DNA of 64,000 nucleotides from an uncultured Mycoplasmatota bacterium (GCA_913056275.1 CAJXLP010000002.1:24029-88028); one strand, 5' to 3'; counted from the stretch's first letter, positions 42,396 through 51,325 are shown. Numbers and translations: made by a program. Notes: generated by a model not told the origin, from the letters alone.

Positions 42396-43778
42396 TTAAA
42401 GGGGAGGTGCGACTCGTTTTTGAGTCTTCATTTCATAAAAGTGTGCGAGGGCGATGAGGGTTGCTTCACTCCACTTTTGGCCCATAAAGACAAACGATTT
42501 CGGATGAAGATCACGCGTTAAATCTTTGGCCGGAACAACGATGCTCGGATGACCGAGGGCGGGCCCATACGAATTCCAGCTCAAGGCGATCATGGCATCC
42601 ACCTCATGCGTGCCATACAAACTGGCAAACGTTTCGGCTTCTTGATTGGCCTGGGCTCTTGCGTCTAGATAGGCGTGACTGTGTAAATCACCGCTTAACG
42701 CATCGGCGGCTTCGAGGATCGATTGGCCGTATTTTAAACAGGTGTCTGCGTGTGCGTTATTGAATGCAATAATGTCTGACAGCGTGGTCATAGAAATCGG
42801 TTGAACGGTCTTTAAGTAGGCATTGATGCCCGCTTTAAATTCATGCAGTAATGCGGGAGTCACCGTGTGCTCAAACGGCTCAAAAGACAGCTCTTTAACC
42901 GTCACACCCTCTTGGCTCAAGTGGCCTTTAAGTTCGTTAATGAGCATCTGGTCTTCAGCGCTTAGTGCATGGTCGATGAGGATCCCGACTTTGAGGCCGT
43001 GAATCGTTTGGTGAATAGCGTCGGCGAGGTTATTCGACCAGCCGGGGACGTTCATGGTTGCTTCATCGTCGACGTCTAAGCCTTTCATGGCTTCTAACAT
43101 AATCGCACAATCTGCGACACTGAGTCCCATTGGGCCTGCCGTATCTTGCACGTGAGAAATCGGAATGATGCCATACCGAGACACTAAGCCAACGGTGGGT
43201 TTAATCGATACGGTCGATGTGTGAGTGGCCGGCGCCATTAATGAGCCTGATGTTTCGGTACCGACGGTGAGTGGCACGTAGCCGGCGGCCACCGCGACGG
43301 CAGACCCGGTGGATGACCCGAGTGGGTCTAAGTCTTTGCCGTACGGATTGACGACTTGACCCGCGCGTGACGAGTAGCCAGATGGCATGTCTTTTTGATG
43401 CATGAAATAGGCAAATTCGGATAAATTCGTCTTCCCAAGAATAATCGCCCCTGCTTTGCGGAGCTTTTTGACAAGCGTCGCTTCATAAGGCGCGTGGTTA
43501 TCAATCAAGGACAGTGATCCAGCGGTCGTTAACAAACCATCCGTTGTGTTGATGTTGTCTTTGAGTAATACTGGGATGCCGTGCAGTTTACTACGCGGAC
43601 CGGAATGCGCGCGTTCATCATCCAAGGAATGCGCGATTTGGACGGCATCGCCGTTGATTTCTGCGACCGCATTTAAATGGGGGTCGTGCGTTTCAATGGT
43701 TTCAAGGGCGTCTCTCACCAAATCCACAGACGTTTTAGTCCCTGTATTTAACGCATTGTATAACTCTTCGATGGACAT
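42396..43778 (-). CDS. Amidase-signature family hydrolase
   Basis: A 460-residue amidase-signature enzyme. The Ser-cisSer-Lys triad is visible as Lys in VLLKDNINT, cis-Ser in LGSSTGSAVA and nucleophile Ser in GTETSGSLMAP. It hydrolyses an amide to acid and ammonia. It is not next to gatB/gatC and lacks a signal peptide, so a free-standing cytoplasmic amidase is more likely than GatA. AAGGAGG precedes the ATG. Confidence 0.88.
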   Translation of the reverse strand: MSIEELYNALNTGTKTSVDLVRDALETIETHDPHLNAVAEINGDAVQIAHSLDDERAHSGPRSKLHGIPVLLKDNINTTDGLLTTAGSLSLIDNHAPYEATLVKKLRKAGAIILGKTNLSEFAYFMHQKDMPSGYSSRAGQVVNPYGKDLDPLGSSTGSAVAVAAGYVPLTVGTETSGSLMAPATHTSTVSIKPTVGLVSRYGIIPISHVQDTAGPMGLSVADCAIMLEAMKGLDVDDEATMNVPGWSNNLADAIHQTIHGLKVGILIDHALSAEDQMLINELKGHLSQEGVTVKELSFEPFEHTVTPALLHEFKAGINAYLKTVQPISMTTLSDIIAFNNAHADTCLKYGQSILEAADALSGDLHSHAYLDARAQANQEAETFASLYGTHEVDAMIALSWNSYGPALGHPSIVVPAKDLTRDLHPKSFVFMGQKWSEATLIALAHFYEMKTQKRVAPPL

Positions 43779-43801
43779 TCACGCCTCCTTGGTTGGCTAT
43801 T

Positions 43802-43827
43802 AAAAAAGCCCAAATGCTTCGGGCTCA
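43802..43827 (-). terminator. Terminator of tRNA-Ala
   Basis: On the minus strand GAGCCC ... GGGCT followed by TTTTTA, 15 nt after the tRNA. Confidence 0.7.
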
Positions 43828-43841
43828 TCATGATGTCAATT

Positions 43842-43914
43842 TGGAGCCAACGGGGCTCGAACCCGCGACCTCTAGCATGCCATGCTAGCGCTCTCCCAGC
43901 TGAGCTATGGCCCC
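43842..43914 (-). tRNA. tRNA-Ala (anticodon GGC), no encoded CCA
   Basis: Acceptor GGGGCCA/TGGCTCC, D-arm GCTC/GAGC, anticodon arm CTAGC-ATGGCAT-GCTAG giving GGC, T-arm GCGGG-TTCGAGC-CCCGT. The discriminator A is followed by AAT rather than CCA, unlike the four other tRNAs here. Confidence 0.92.
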
Positions 43915-43924
43915 TCAAGTATTT

Positions 43925-43953
43925 ATTGTATATAAGAAAAGCCTTGAATACAA
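43925..43953 (-). promoter_or_regulatory. Promoter of tRNA-Ala
   Basis: On the minus strand, -35 TTGTAT (43953-43948), 17-nt spacer and -10 TACAAT (43930-43925). The -35 lies within the udk terminator hairpin. Confidence 0.6.
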
Positions 43954-43958
43954 GGCTT
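43937..43958 (-). terminator. Terminator of udk
   Basis: Stem AAGCCTTG/CAAGGCTT with loop TATT on the minus strand and a short T run. It touches the udk stop codon. Confidence 0.75.
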
Positions 43959-44581
43959 TATTGGTTTTCGTAAAGAAATTGTTTGATTTTTGCGGCAATC
44001 AAATCCACCGCAATATCATGTTTGGAGTCATTGGGAATGATTACATCGGCGTAGCGCTTAGTTGGGCGTACGAATTGGTGAAACATCGGCTTAACGGTCG
44101 TTTGGTACTGGTGGATGATGCTATCTAAGCTACGACCGCGTTCATCCATGTCCCGTTTCATCCGGCGAATAAACCGCGTATCATCATCCAGCTCAACGTA
44201 CACCGACAAATCGCTCAGTGCGCGAATTAACGGATCATCGAGGATGAGAATGCCTTCGACGATCATCACTTTATGCGGCGTGATCGTTTCGGTGTTCGCG
44301 GTGCGTTCAAAGTTCACGAAGTCATACATCGGCTTTTCAATCGTTTCCCCGGCCAATAACTGGGTGAGATGCTCGAGTAGTAAGGCGTTGTCTAAAGAGC
44401 CTGGATGGTCGTAATTCACGGTTTTACGAGTCGCAAAATCTAACTCATCCATGGCTTTGTAATAATCGTCGTGTTTAATGATCAAAACGTCTTTAAGACC
44501 CGCTTTTTTGACAATTTCACTGACGACCGTCGATTTCCCCGACGCCGATCCTCCGGCGACTAACATAAGTAAAGGGGTCAT
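43958..44581 (-). CDS. udk: Uridine kinase
   Basis: A 207-residue uridine/cytidine kinase of normal Udk length. P-loop GGSASGKST (10-18), IIKHDDYYKAMDEL and the MYDFVNFERT substrate segment are typical. It salvages uridine to UMP. The start overlaps the upstream GntR-like gene by 4 nt, so it is the third gene of a GntR-GntR-udk operon and a possible clue to what those regulators sense. Confidence 0.92.
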   Translation of the reverse strand: MTPLLMLVAGGSASGKSTVVSEIVKKAGLKDVLIIKHDDYYKAMDELDFATRKTVNYDHPGSLDNALLLEHLTQLLAGETIEKPMYDFVNFERTANTETITPHKVMIVEGILILDDPLIRALSDLSVYVELDDDTRFIRRMKRDMDERGRSLDSIIHQYQTTVKPMFHQFVRPTKRYADVIIPNDSKHDIAVDLIAAKIKQFLYENQ

Positions 44582-45330
44582 AGCGCGGTTGTCTCAGGGT
44601 GTAAAAGATTGACCGATTCAATCGCATACAGCATCGACGTATGAATGATGGCGTGCGCGAGAATGTCACCGTGTTGATCGGTGGTTTCACTGACAAACCG
44701 TATGACTGAGGCATCCAGCGGTTGATTCAAAGTCTCGTTGATGGCGGCCGGCGCTTGGACAATGTCAATGGTTTGGTGGTGGCTCCCGATGCGACGTTGC
44801 CAAGTGTCTTGGAAATACTTAAAGACTTTCAACTGCATGAAGTCGAGTGAATCAAATCCTTTAAATAAGGGTTTATCGTAAAAGCTTTCAATGTAGACCA
44901 AGGGAATTTGGTCGGCGAAATAAAGTCGGGTGATTTTGACGTACGATGCCCCGGGGTGAATGGCCGCGTTAAAGATACTCGGGAGGTTGGGTAAAAATTC
45001 CACACGCAACGTTACAAAGCTAGGTGCCATCTGCAGTGCTTCAATGGTCTCATACATGGTTTTCGTACGGATGGATTCAAGCGGCACAAAGGGCAAGCGA
45101 AACACCGTAAAACGATCTTTCGAATGGCGTAAGTAGCCTTCTTTAACGAGTCTGTAATAGGCGTCTTCCAAGAGTAACTCATCGAGTGCATTGGCTGTCG
45201 CAACGGCTTGGTAATCCGGGAAAGTCTCGCCCGATTCTAAGCGACTTTCGACGTGGTATTTTTTTAATTGATCGACCAATTGATCGAGCATACTGCGTTT
45301 CATCCGGTGATCGAGTTCAAGTTTAATCAT
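44578..45330 (-). CDS. GntR/UTRA-like regulator with degenerate winged helix (pair 2, second gene)
   Basis: A 250-residue protein with a GntR-like N-terminus in which DNA-binding features are eroded (LEDAYYRLVKEGYLRHSKDRFTVFRL; no GKGTFV wing). A UTRA-like C-terminal domain follows (SYVKITRLYFADQIPLVYIESFYD). Overlaps the stop of the canonical GntR gene by 8 nt and the udk start by 4 nt. Same architecture and order as the pair at 32520-33979. Confidence 0.75.
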   Translation of the reverse strand: MIKLELDHRMKRSMLDQLVDQLKKYHVESRLESGETFPDYQAVATANALDELLLEDAYYRLVKEGYLRHSKDRFTVFRLPFVPLESIRTKTMYETIEALQMAPSFVTLRVEFLPNLPSIFNAAIHPGASYVKITRLYFADQIPLVYIESFYDKPLFKGFDSLDFMQLKVFKYFQDTWQRRIGSHHQTIDIVQAPAAINETLNQPLDASVIRFVSETTDQHGDILAHAIIHTSMLYAIESVNLLHPETTAL

Positions 45331-46012
45331 GCCCCACCTCGAATTTGAGATACTCGGCGGTAAAGATGGACTCCGCTTTGAGAATTAACGCATCATCAAT
45401 GTCGTACATAAACGACCGGATAAAATACACCGGTGTTTTTTCTTGAATGCCCAGGACCATGGCATCAACCCCAGTAGCACTGCGCGGAATCAGTTTATTT
45501 TCCAACCGTCCAAGTGGTTTTGAGACAATGGATTCGAGCATCTCAAAGGTGCCGTCTTGAGTTTTAATTGCGTCTAATAAAGCGTCTACATGCTGGTAGA
45601 TCCACCATTTTTGATGGGCAATGACGTACCCATCTGCGGTATCAATCGTGCGTAAATAAAGCCCTTCATCCACGTCATCAATCATCCGTAACGCACGGTC
45701 ATACGTGTAGCCGAGTTTTTTGAACATACTGGCGGTATCGTATAAAGATTCTAAGGGTAAGGTGATAACTGGACGATGTTTGACAAACGTCCCTTTCCCT
45801 TGGATTCGCTCTATCAAGGCTCTCGCTTCTAATTCGTCATACGCCTGACGGGCAACGATGATGGAGATATCAAAAAAATCGGCCACTTCTTTATACTTCG
45901 GTAAGTAGTCGCCGTCTTTGAGCACACCATCGGTAATGGCTTGTTCGATGCTTTCGGCCATCTGTTGGTAGTATGGCTTGCGTAAGCGTTTATCAATTTT
46001 TATAAATAACAT
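45323..46012 (-). CDS. GntR-family regulator with UTRA domain (pair 2, first gene)
   Basis: A 229-residue GntR-UTRA regulator, the same length as the first gene of pair 1. Winged helix PYYQQMAESIEQAITDG and FFDISIIVARQAYDELEARA, wing GKGTFV, then UTRA. Both first genes share PYYQQ and ITLPLESLYDTA/VIPLDTFYKTE stretches, so the pairs are probably duplicates. No ribosome site precedes the ATG, and a TATAAT ends six bases before it, which suggests a leaderless transcript. Confidence 0.85.
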   Translation of the reverse strand: MLFIKIDKRLRKPYYQQMAESIEQAITDGVLKDGDYLPKYKEVADFFDISIIVARQAYDELEARALIERIQGKGTFVKHRPVITLPLESLYDTASMFKKLGYTYDRALRMIDDVDEGLYLRTIDTADGYVIAHQKWWIYQHVDALLDAIKTQDGTFEMLESIVSKPLGRLENKLIPRSATGVDAMVLGIQEKTPVYFIRSFMYDIDDALILKAESIFTAEYLKFEVGHD

Positions 46013-46018
46013 AGGTGT

Positions 46019-46024
46019 ATTATA
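46019..46024 (-). promoter_or_regulatory. -10 element immediately before the pair-2 gntR start
   Basis: TATAAT on the minus strand, ending six bases before the ATG, so initiation would fall at or next to the start codon. No clear -35. Confidence 0.45.
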
Positions 46025-46040
46025 CCAACTCAGGGCATAA

Positions 46041-46066
46041 AAAAAACCACCCGAAGGTGGTTTTTA
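46041..46066 (-). terminator. Terminator of the opuA operon
   Basis: Stem AAAACCACC/GGTGGTTTT with a TTCG tetraloop on the minus strand, followed by T's. Confidence 0.92.
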
Positions 46067-46074
46067 AAGGGAAA

Positions 46075-46941
46075 TTAGTCCGCTTTAGGTAATTCATCAA
46101 TCGAATTGATGTCCATGTATGACGGAACGATTAATCCGAGTCTTGCCCCATCATAGTTAAGACCAATTTCGACGATGTCTCCTTCATACGATGCCATGTA
46201 ATCGGCATGTGTGACAGGGAGCCATGCATCTAAGAAGAAATCAGTTTGACCGTCTGCTAAACTTTGGAATAATACACCAGGTTCTAAGTCGGTCGTAACC
46301 ACTTCGTAGTTATATTCTTCTAAGACGGCGCGAGCGAAGTTCGTCATCGCCACACCTTCGGCCCAGTTGACATAATCCACGACTACTTCGCGGCCTTCGC
46401 CGTCAAAGCCTTCAGGAATCCAGTCGGTCCAGACATCTTCATTGTTATTCATCCAGTCGCGGGCGATCTCTAAAGTCTCTTCGCTATCGCCACGTTCATT
46501 GATCTCACCCATAAGGTCGCCAATGGTCGCTGCGTCAAAGAAGAATACGTCAAAGAAGTCAGCAACATCTGGGAAGTCATCGCGAACATCTGCCCGGGCT
46601 ACCGTGAAGATTTGTTCACTTGACCCATACAGTCCCAGTGGGTCATCTAAGATTTTCAGATCATACATCGCAAACTTGTAATGGGGCGCCCATCCAGTTA
46701 CGACGATGTCTTCGCCAGCTTCAATGGCTTTACCGAGTTCGGTTACCATAACCGGTCCAGACGTCGCATCTAAAGTTAGATCGAGGTTATATTCCACGAT
46801 GACGTCTTCGGTAGTGGACATCATTCCAGCGCCAGGTTCAATCCCGACAATGGATGTAAGACCGCTTGACTCTGAATTGCCGCATGCAGCAAGGGTAACA
46901 GTCAAGGTCAGCCCTACGATAAGTAATAGTAATTTTTTCAT
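46075..46941 (-). CDS. opuAC: Glycine betaine-binding lipoprotein
   Basis: A 288-residue substrate-binding lipoprotein (lipobox LAAC, about 17-20). Domain order follows B. subtilis OpuAC: VGIEPGAGMMS first, then GWAPHYKFAMYDLKILDDP, then VNWAEGVAMTN and LDAWLPVTHADY. The Trp residues of these last motifs match the aromatic cage that holds the trimethylammonium group. GGAGG precedes the ATG. Last gene of opuAA-opuAB-opuAC. Confidence 0.93.
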   Translation of the reverse strand: MKKLLLLIVGLTLTVTLAACGNSESSGLTSIVGIEPGAGMMSTTEDVIVEYNLDLTLDATSGPVMVTELGKAIEAGEDIVVTGWAPHYKFAMYDLKILDDPLGLYGSSEQIFTVARADVRDDFPDVADFFDVFFFDAATIGDLMGEINERGDSEETLEIARDWMNNNEDVWTDWIPEGFDGEGREVVVDYVNWAEGVAMTNFARAVLEEYNYEVVTTDLEPGVLFQSLADGQTDFFLDAWLPVTHADYMASYEGDIVEIGLNYDGARLGLIVPSYMDINSIDELPKAD

Positions 46942-46987
46942 AAAGTAGTGCCTCCTAAAAATATTTTTTTTATCGTTTTAAGTCTAA

Positions 46988-47839
46988 TTAGTATTGTTGA
47001 GTACGTTTCCCAATCGCTTGGGTAATCCGGTCGATGATCATGGCGAGCATGACCACGGCAATGCCGGCTTCAAAGCCAAAGCCAATGTTAACGCGCGATA
47101 AGGCAGCGCGGACGTCACTCCCCAGGCCACCGGCCCCGATCATCGAAGCGATAACGACCATTGATAAGGCGAGCATGATGGTTTGGTTAATGCCGGCTAA
47201 AATCGTTGGTAACGCCATTGGAAGTTGAATCTTATACAGCAGTTGACGCGCCGTTGACCCTAAGGACTTGGCGGCTTCCATCACATCGGATGGGACTTGC
47301 CGGATGCCTAAATTGGTCAACCGAACAACCGGTGGCATCGCAAAGATGACAGTCGCAATGGTCCCTGCCACATTTCCCCGTTCAAAGAGAATGATGGCCG
47401 GAATTAAATAGACAAAGGCTGGCATCGTCTGCATGAAGTCTAAGACGGGCCGCACAATGCTATCGGCCCGCTCCGAGCGGGAAGCGAGAATGCCAATTGG
47501 AATCCCGACAAGGAGCGCAATTAAACTCGAGACTAAGACTAAAGCCAGCGTCGACATGGCACTTTCCCATAAATCGACAAACTGAATGACGAATAGTCCA
47601 ACGAATGTAAAAATGGCAAGGTTCCGTTTACCGAGCCAGTAAGCAAGGCCCGTAAAGGCGAGAATCATAATTAGCGCAGGAATGAAAATTAAGAAACTTT
47701 CAAAGCCGCTGACGGTTGATCGAATGACAGCGGATGCACCTTCGAAGAACCAGCCTAAATATTGATCGAGGATGTCAATGAAGACTTCAAACCAATCCCC
47801 TAAAGGTATCTGCGGAAGAAAATCAAGCACGTGCATCAC
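46988..47839 (-). CDS. opuAB: Glycine betaine ABC transporter permease
   Basis: A 283-residue ProW/OpuAB permease with about seven helices. The cytoplasmic coupling segment has DVMEAAKSLGSTARQLLYKIQLPMALPTILAGINQT. Residues 1-40 hold the short amphipathic N-terminus of the family. It overlaps the ATPase gene by 17 nt. Confidence 0.94.
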   Translation of the reverse strand: MMHVLDFLPQIPLGDWFEVFIDILDQYLGWFFEGASAVIRSTVSGFESFLIFIPALIMILAFTGLAYWLGKRNLAIFTFVGLFVIQFVDLWESAMSTLALVLVSSLIALLVGIPIGILASRSERADSIVRPVLDFMQTMPAFVYLIPAIILFERGNVAGTIATVIFAMPPVVRLTNLGIRQVPSDVMEAAKSLGSTARQLLYKIQLPMALPTILAGINQTIMLALSMVVIASMIGAGGLGSDVRAALSRVNIGFGFEAGIAVVMLAMIIDRITQAIGKRTQQY

Positions 47840-49058
47840 CTTCTTTCGCGATTTCTCGTGAGATGCCCGTTATCACAGATACGCGGACAATGATGCCTAA
47901 GAGTTTATTTGATTCATCCACGACGGCAATCGGATTTTTCGCCCGTGATGCTTTGGGCAGTAAATCAACCACGATGGTGTCTGGCGGGGTCGTTTGGTAG
48001 TCTTGCGTGATGACACTGTCTAAATCTTTGACACCTTCATCCGACAACTTCTGAGCATCTTCGATATCGACAATGCCTTTCAGTTTGTGCGTTCCATCGA
48101 CCACAAAGATCGAAGAAATGCCTTCTTTTTCCATCCGGCGAACGGCGGCTTTAGGGCCGGCTGTTGACGCCACAACTGCGACGGGTTTACGCATGATTGA
48201 TTCAGCGGTTAAGACTTTCGAACGGTCGACGTTTTCAACGAAGTCCCGGACGTAATCATTGGCGGGGTTGGTCAAGATTTCTTCAGGGGTGCCAATTTGG
48301 ACGATTTCGCCTTCATACATGACGGCGATTCGATCGCCAAGTTTCAAGGCTTCATCGAGATCGTGCGTAATAAAGATAATTGTTTTATGCACTTTTTCTT
48401 GCAAACTAATGAGTTCGTCTTGCATGTTTTTCTTGATTAATGGGTCAAGCGCTGAGAAGGCTTCATCCATTAATAGGATGTCGGGATCTAATACCAATGC
48501 GCGGGCCAGGCCCACACGTTGTTGCATCCCACCGGACAGTTCTCCCGGTTTCATTTCTTCATAGCCTTTGAGTCCCACGAGCTCTAACGATTGATACGCC
48601 CGTTCAATGCGTTCATCTTCAGGAACGCCTTGGATTTCTAAGCCATAGTCGACATTCCGGCGAATCGTCCGGTGGGGAAATAATCCAAAATGTTGGAATA
48701 CCATTCCCATTTTTTCCCGGCGAACCGTCCGTAAATCTTCATCGGATAGTTTGACGACGTCTTTGCCTTCCACTTTCACTTCTCCAAACGTCGGATCGTG
48801 CAAGCGATTTAAGCACCGAATCAAGGTTGATTTTCCGGACCCAGATAACCCCATGACGACGAATGTTTCGCCGCGCTTCACTTCGAACGATACCCCATTG
48901 ACCGCAACGGTGTTGCCGGTATCTTTGAGAATATCTTGTTTGGTTTTACCTTCACCCAATAATTTTTTTGCCTTATTAGGTGATGGGCCGAAAATTTTGT
49001 ATACATCCTTGACCGCTAAGACCGTTTCGTTCACTTGGTCATTGTTTTGGTCATTCAT
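47823..49058 (-). CDS. opuAA: Glycine betaine ABC transporter ATPase with CBS domains
   Basis: A 411-residue ProV/OpuAA-type ATPase: Walker A GLSGSGKST, signature LSGGMQQRVGLARAL, Walker B ILLMDEAFSALDP, then a tandem CBS module (about 285-405). In Lactococcus and Bacillus relatives this module senses ionic strength or c-di-AMP. I start at the ATG at 49058 after GGAGG; an in-frame TTG six codons upstream precedes that site. Confidence 0.94.
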   Translation of the reverse strand: MNDQNNDQVNETVLAVKDVYKIFGPSPNKAKKLLGEGKTKQDILKDTGNTVAVNGVSFEVKRGETFVVMGLSGSGKSTLIRCLNRLHDPTFGEVKVEGKDVVKLSDEDLRTVRREKMGMVFQHFGLFPHRTIRRNVDYGLEIQGVPEDERIERAYQSLELVGLKGYEEMKPGELSGGMQQRVGLARALVLDPDILLMDEAFSALDPLIKKNMQDELISLQEKVHKTIIFITHDLDEALKLGDRIAVMYEGEIVQIGTPEEILTNPANDYVRDFVENVDRSKVLTAESIMRKPVAVVASTAGPKAAVRRMEKEGISSIFVVDGTHKLKGIVDIEDAQKLSDEGVKDLDSVITQDYQTTPPDTIVVDLLPKASRAKNPIAVVDESNKLLGIIVRVSVITGISREIAKEGDARA

Positions 49059-49081
49059 GATGTCCTCCACTTTCAAAATAA

Positions 49082-49104
49082 AACCCTACGTCATATATAG
49101 GGTT
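49082..49104 (-). promoter_or_regulatory. Leader hairpin of the opuA operon
   Basis: AACCCTA-N9-TAGGGTT in the untranslated leader between the -10 (49120) and the opuAA start. No T run follows, so it is not a terminator; possibly a regulatory or mRNA-stabilising element, or an operator. Confidence 0.45.
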
Positions 49105-49119
49105 GTCAGATTTATCTCA

Positions 49120-49148
49120 AGTATAGCACGGAGGGCTTACATATGCAA
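49120..49148 (-). promoter_or_regulatory. Promoter of the opuA operon
   Basis: On the minus strand, -35 TTGCAT (49148-49143), 17-nt spacer and -10 TATACT (49125-49120). Confidence 0.75.
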
Positions 49149-49182
49149 AAAAAGACGCTCACACAATCCCCTGTGTAAGCGC
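49147..49182 (-). terminator. Terminator of the Mrp antiporter operon
   Basis: On the minus strand GGCGCTTACACA, loop, TGTGTGAGCGTC, then TTTTTTT. The -35 of the opuA promoter starts in its T run. Confidence 0.88.
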
Positions 49183-49231
49183 CTACACCCTATTAAGCAA
49201 GGGCTTTAAAAGTATTCAAAATGCATGGGTT

Positions 49232-51325
49232 TTAAAGAATGAACGATAAGACGCCCATGACGATGACAACCGCCGTTAAAAAGAGGGTGTAGATAAAAGC
49301 ATCACTTTTAATGATTAATCCTTCATACTTCTGGTTTAAAATGTCTGAAAAGGCGACTAAATGGTCTTTGAAGGTGAGCTTGTAGTTACTCATCCGGTAC
49401 GTTTGATACGTCGCTTTATCCATCGTTTCGTGGTCTGAATCAATGAGCAGTAATAACCCGTGCATCAAGGCACTAATGGGGTAAAGTAGTAAAAACTCTA
49501 AATGCAACCAGTCCGGGAACGAATAGGTGAGTAACTGTTTGGCTTTCAGCCCAAAGAAGATCGCAAAGCCACCGGCCCAAATGCCTAAGGTGAGCAACAG
49601 TTCTTTCCCCGCAAAGTAGTTAAAATCAAGCCCAGCCACCGTAAAACTTGCGTCAAACGGTAATCCTAAAGCGACGGGTTGAATAAACGTTTCGACGAGA
49701 AAATTGGGGAAAAGGCCAATCATCAGTAAGCCAAGCGCCATGACGATCATCGGCAAATAGACGCTGCGTCGTTTGACTTGCAAATCTTTGTACATTGCGT
49801 TTTCCGGGCCAAAAAAGATGAAGTAATTGAACTTAATGAAATAGGCCACGGTGCCCGCTGAAATTGCAATGAACAGCCAATCCACGACCATGTACAAATT
49901 ACTTTTGTAGGTGATTGATTCGGTGATTGCGTGATGCAATACGGTTTTTGAGACAAACCCGTTAAACAGTGGCATGCCGGCAATCGCCAGCGAGGCAATC
50001 AGACTAATCGCCGCGGTGATGGGTAAATGCCGGGCTAAGCCTCCGAGTTTATACATGTTGCGTTCATGCGTTCTTAATATAATCAGACCGGCGACCATAA
50101 AGAGCAACGATTTAAATAAGGCGTGATTGACCATGTGATAGAGGGCGCCCGATAACGCTACGCCGCCTTTATCTTGGAGAATCATCATCAACCCGAGCCC
50201 TAAGAAAATGTAGCCAATTTGTGACACCGAACTGTATGCGAGCAGTTTTTTAATGTCGGATTGGACGATGGCAAATACGACCCCAAGTGCCATCGTTACG
50301 AGGCCAATCCATAAGAGCACTTGCCCTAAGACACCGGTGGAATCACTCCACACCTCGACTGGGAAATAAAAATAAATGAGTGATTGAAGCAACCCAAAGA
50401 CGCCGACTTTAATCATGATTCCAGACAGTAAACTAGACGCCGGAGACGGGGCGACTGGGTGCGCTTTTGGCAACCATACATGTAAGGGGAACATGCCCGC
50501 TTTCACGCCAAATCCGATGATCAATAGCCCCAATATGAGATACGGCGTTGCGCCTGGTATCGCTAGTAATTGATAGCTTTGATCAAACATGAAACTGCCG
50601 GTCTCTGTGTAAATAAGGACCATGGCCACAAAGATTGAAAACCCACCTAAAATTCCCATAAATAAATACTCGTTGGCCGCTTCGATCGAATCTTTGGATT
50701 GATGATGGGCCACCAGTAAATAGGTCATGATGGTAAGCATTTCATAGGCAAAAAATAACGTCAATAAATCACCGGCAATGAAAATGCCGAGCGTGGCCGT
50801 ATAAGACAGCGATAAAAAGAGGAAAAAGCGACGGTTATGGTCTTCTTTTTTCATGTATTCATGCGCGAACATCATGACAAAAAACCAGACGACGACCGAC
50901 AGTAAAACAAACATGTACGCCAGCATATTTAATTGCACCGAGACGCCTACCCCAAAGCCTTGGTCACTGACAAAACGTAACGGGCCTTGAGCCACCGCGG
51001 GGTAGAGTAGCATGACCAGGACAATCATCGCCACATCGGCCACAAGTAAAATCTCATCTTTCAACGTGAGTGAGCGTTGATTAAGCCCAATCCGCAGCAA
51101 GGCCGATAAAAGCGGCATCCCTAAAATAATGAGCAGCACAGCGGGCGTACTTGCAGCGCGGTAAGAGAGATCTGCAAAGCGTTCACCGAAGGTCCCAAAG
51201 CTTGCGGGTGATGCGACGTAGGCAAAAAAGATGGACAACCCAAAGACGGTAAATCCCATAATGATCATCGACTGGACCGTAAATGATTTCCAGCCGAGTT
51301 TTTCTGCTTTCATCCAGTGATTCAT
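49232..51325 (-). CDS. Large antiporter-like subunit (MrpD/NuoL type), third pump module
   Basis: A 697-residue member of the proton-translocating NuoL/M/N-MrpA/D family with about 16 helices. The helix-5 Glu is in FFAYEMLTIMTYLL and the helix-7/8 Lys in FGVKAGMFPLHVWLPKAHPVAPSPAS, so ion-transfer residues are intact. Longer than MrpD (about 490) and shorter than MrpA, because the MrpA C-terminal part is encoded separately at 55073-55590. Last gene of the operon, overlapping the preceding subunit by 4 nt. Confidence 0.85.
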   Translation of the reverse strand: MNHWMKAEKLGWKSFTVQSMIIMGFTVFGLSIFFAYVASPASFGTFGERFADLSYRAASTPAVLLIILGMPLLSALLRIGLNQRSLTLKDEILLVADVAMIVLVMLLYPAVAQGPLRFVSDQGFGVGVSVQLNMLAYMFVLLSVVVWFFVMMFAHEYMKKEDHNRRFFLFLSLSYTATLGIFIAGDLLTLFFAYEMLTIMTYLLVAHHQSKDSIEAANEYLFMGILGGFSIFVAMVLIYTETGSFMFDQSYQLLAIPGATPYLILGLLIIGFGVKAGMFPLHVWLPKAHPVAPSPASSLLSGIMIKVGVFGLLQSLIYFYFPVEVWSDSTGVLGQVLLWIGLVTMALGVVFAIVQSDIKKLLAYSSVSQIGYIFLGLGLMMILQDKGGVALSGALYHMVNHALFKSLLFMVAGLIILRTHERNMYKLGGLARHLPITAAISLIASLAIAGMPLFNGFVSKTVLHHAITESITYKSNLYMVVDWLFIAISAGTVAYFIKFNYFIFFGPENAMYKDLQVKRRSVYLPMIVMALGLLMIGLFPNFLVETFIQPVALGLPFDASFTVAGLDFNYFAGKELLLTLGIWAGGFAIFFGLKAKQLLTYSFPDWLHLEFLLLYPISALMHGLLLLIDSDHETMDKATYQTYRMSNYKLTFKDHLVAFSDILNQKYEGLIIKSDAFIYTLFLTAVVIVMGVLSFIL

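Noticed and set aside
42396..43778. GatA subunit of the amidotransferase
   Set aside because: Without gatB/gatC nearby and with its own terminator, a stand-alone amidase is more likely; sequence alone cannot fully exclude GatA.
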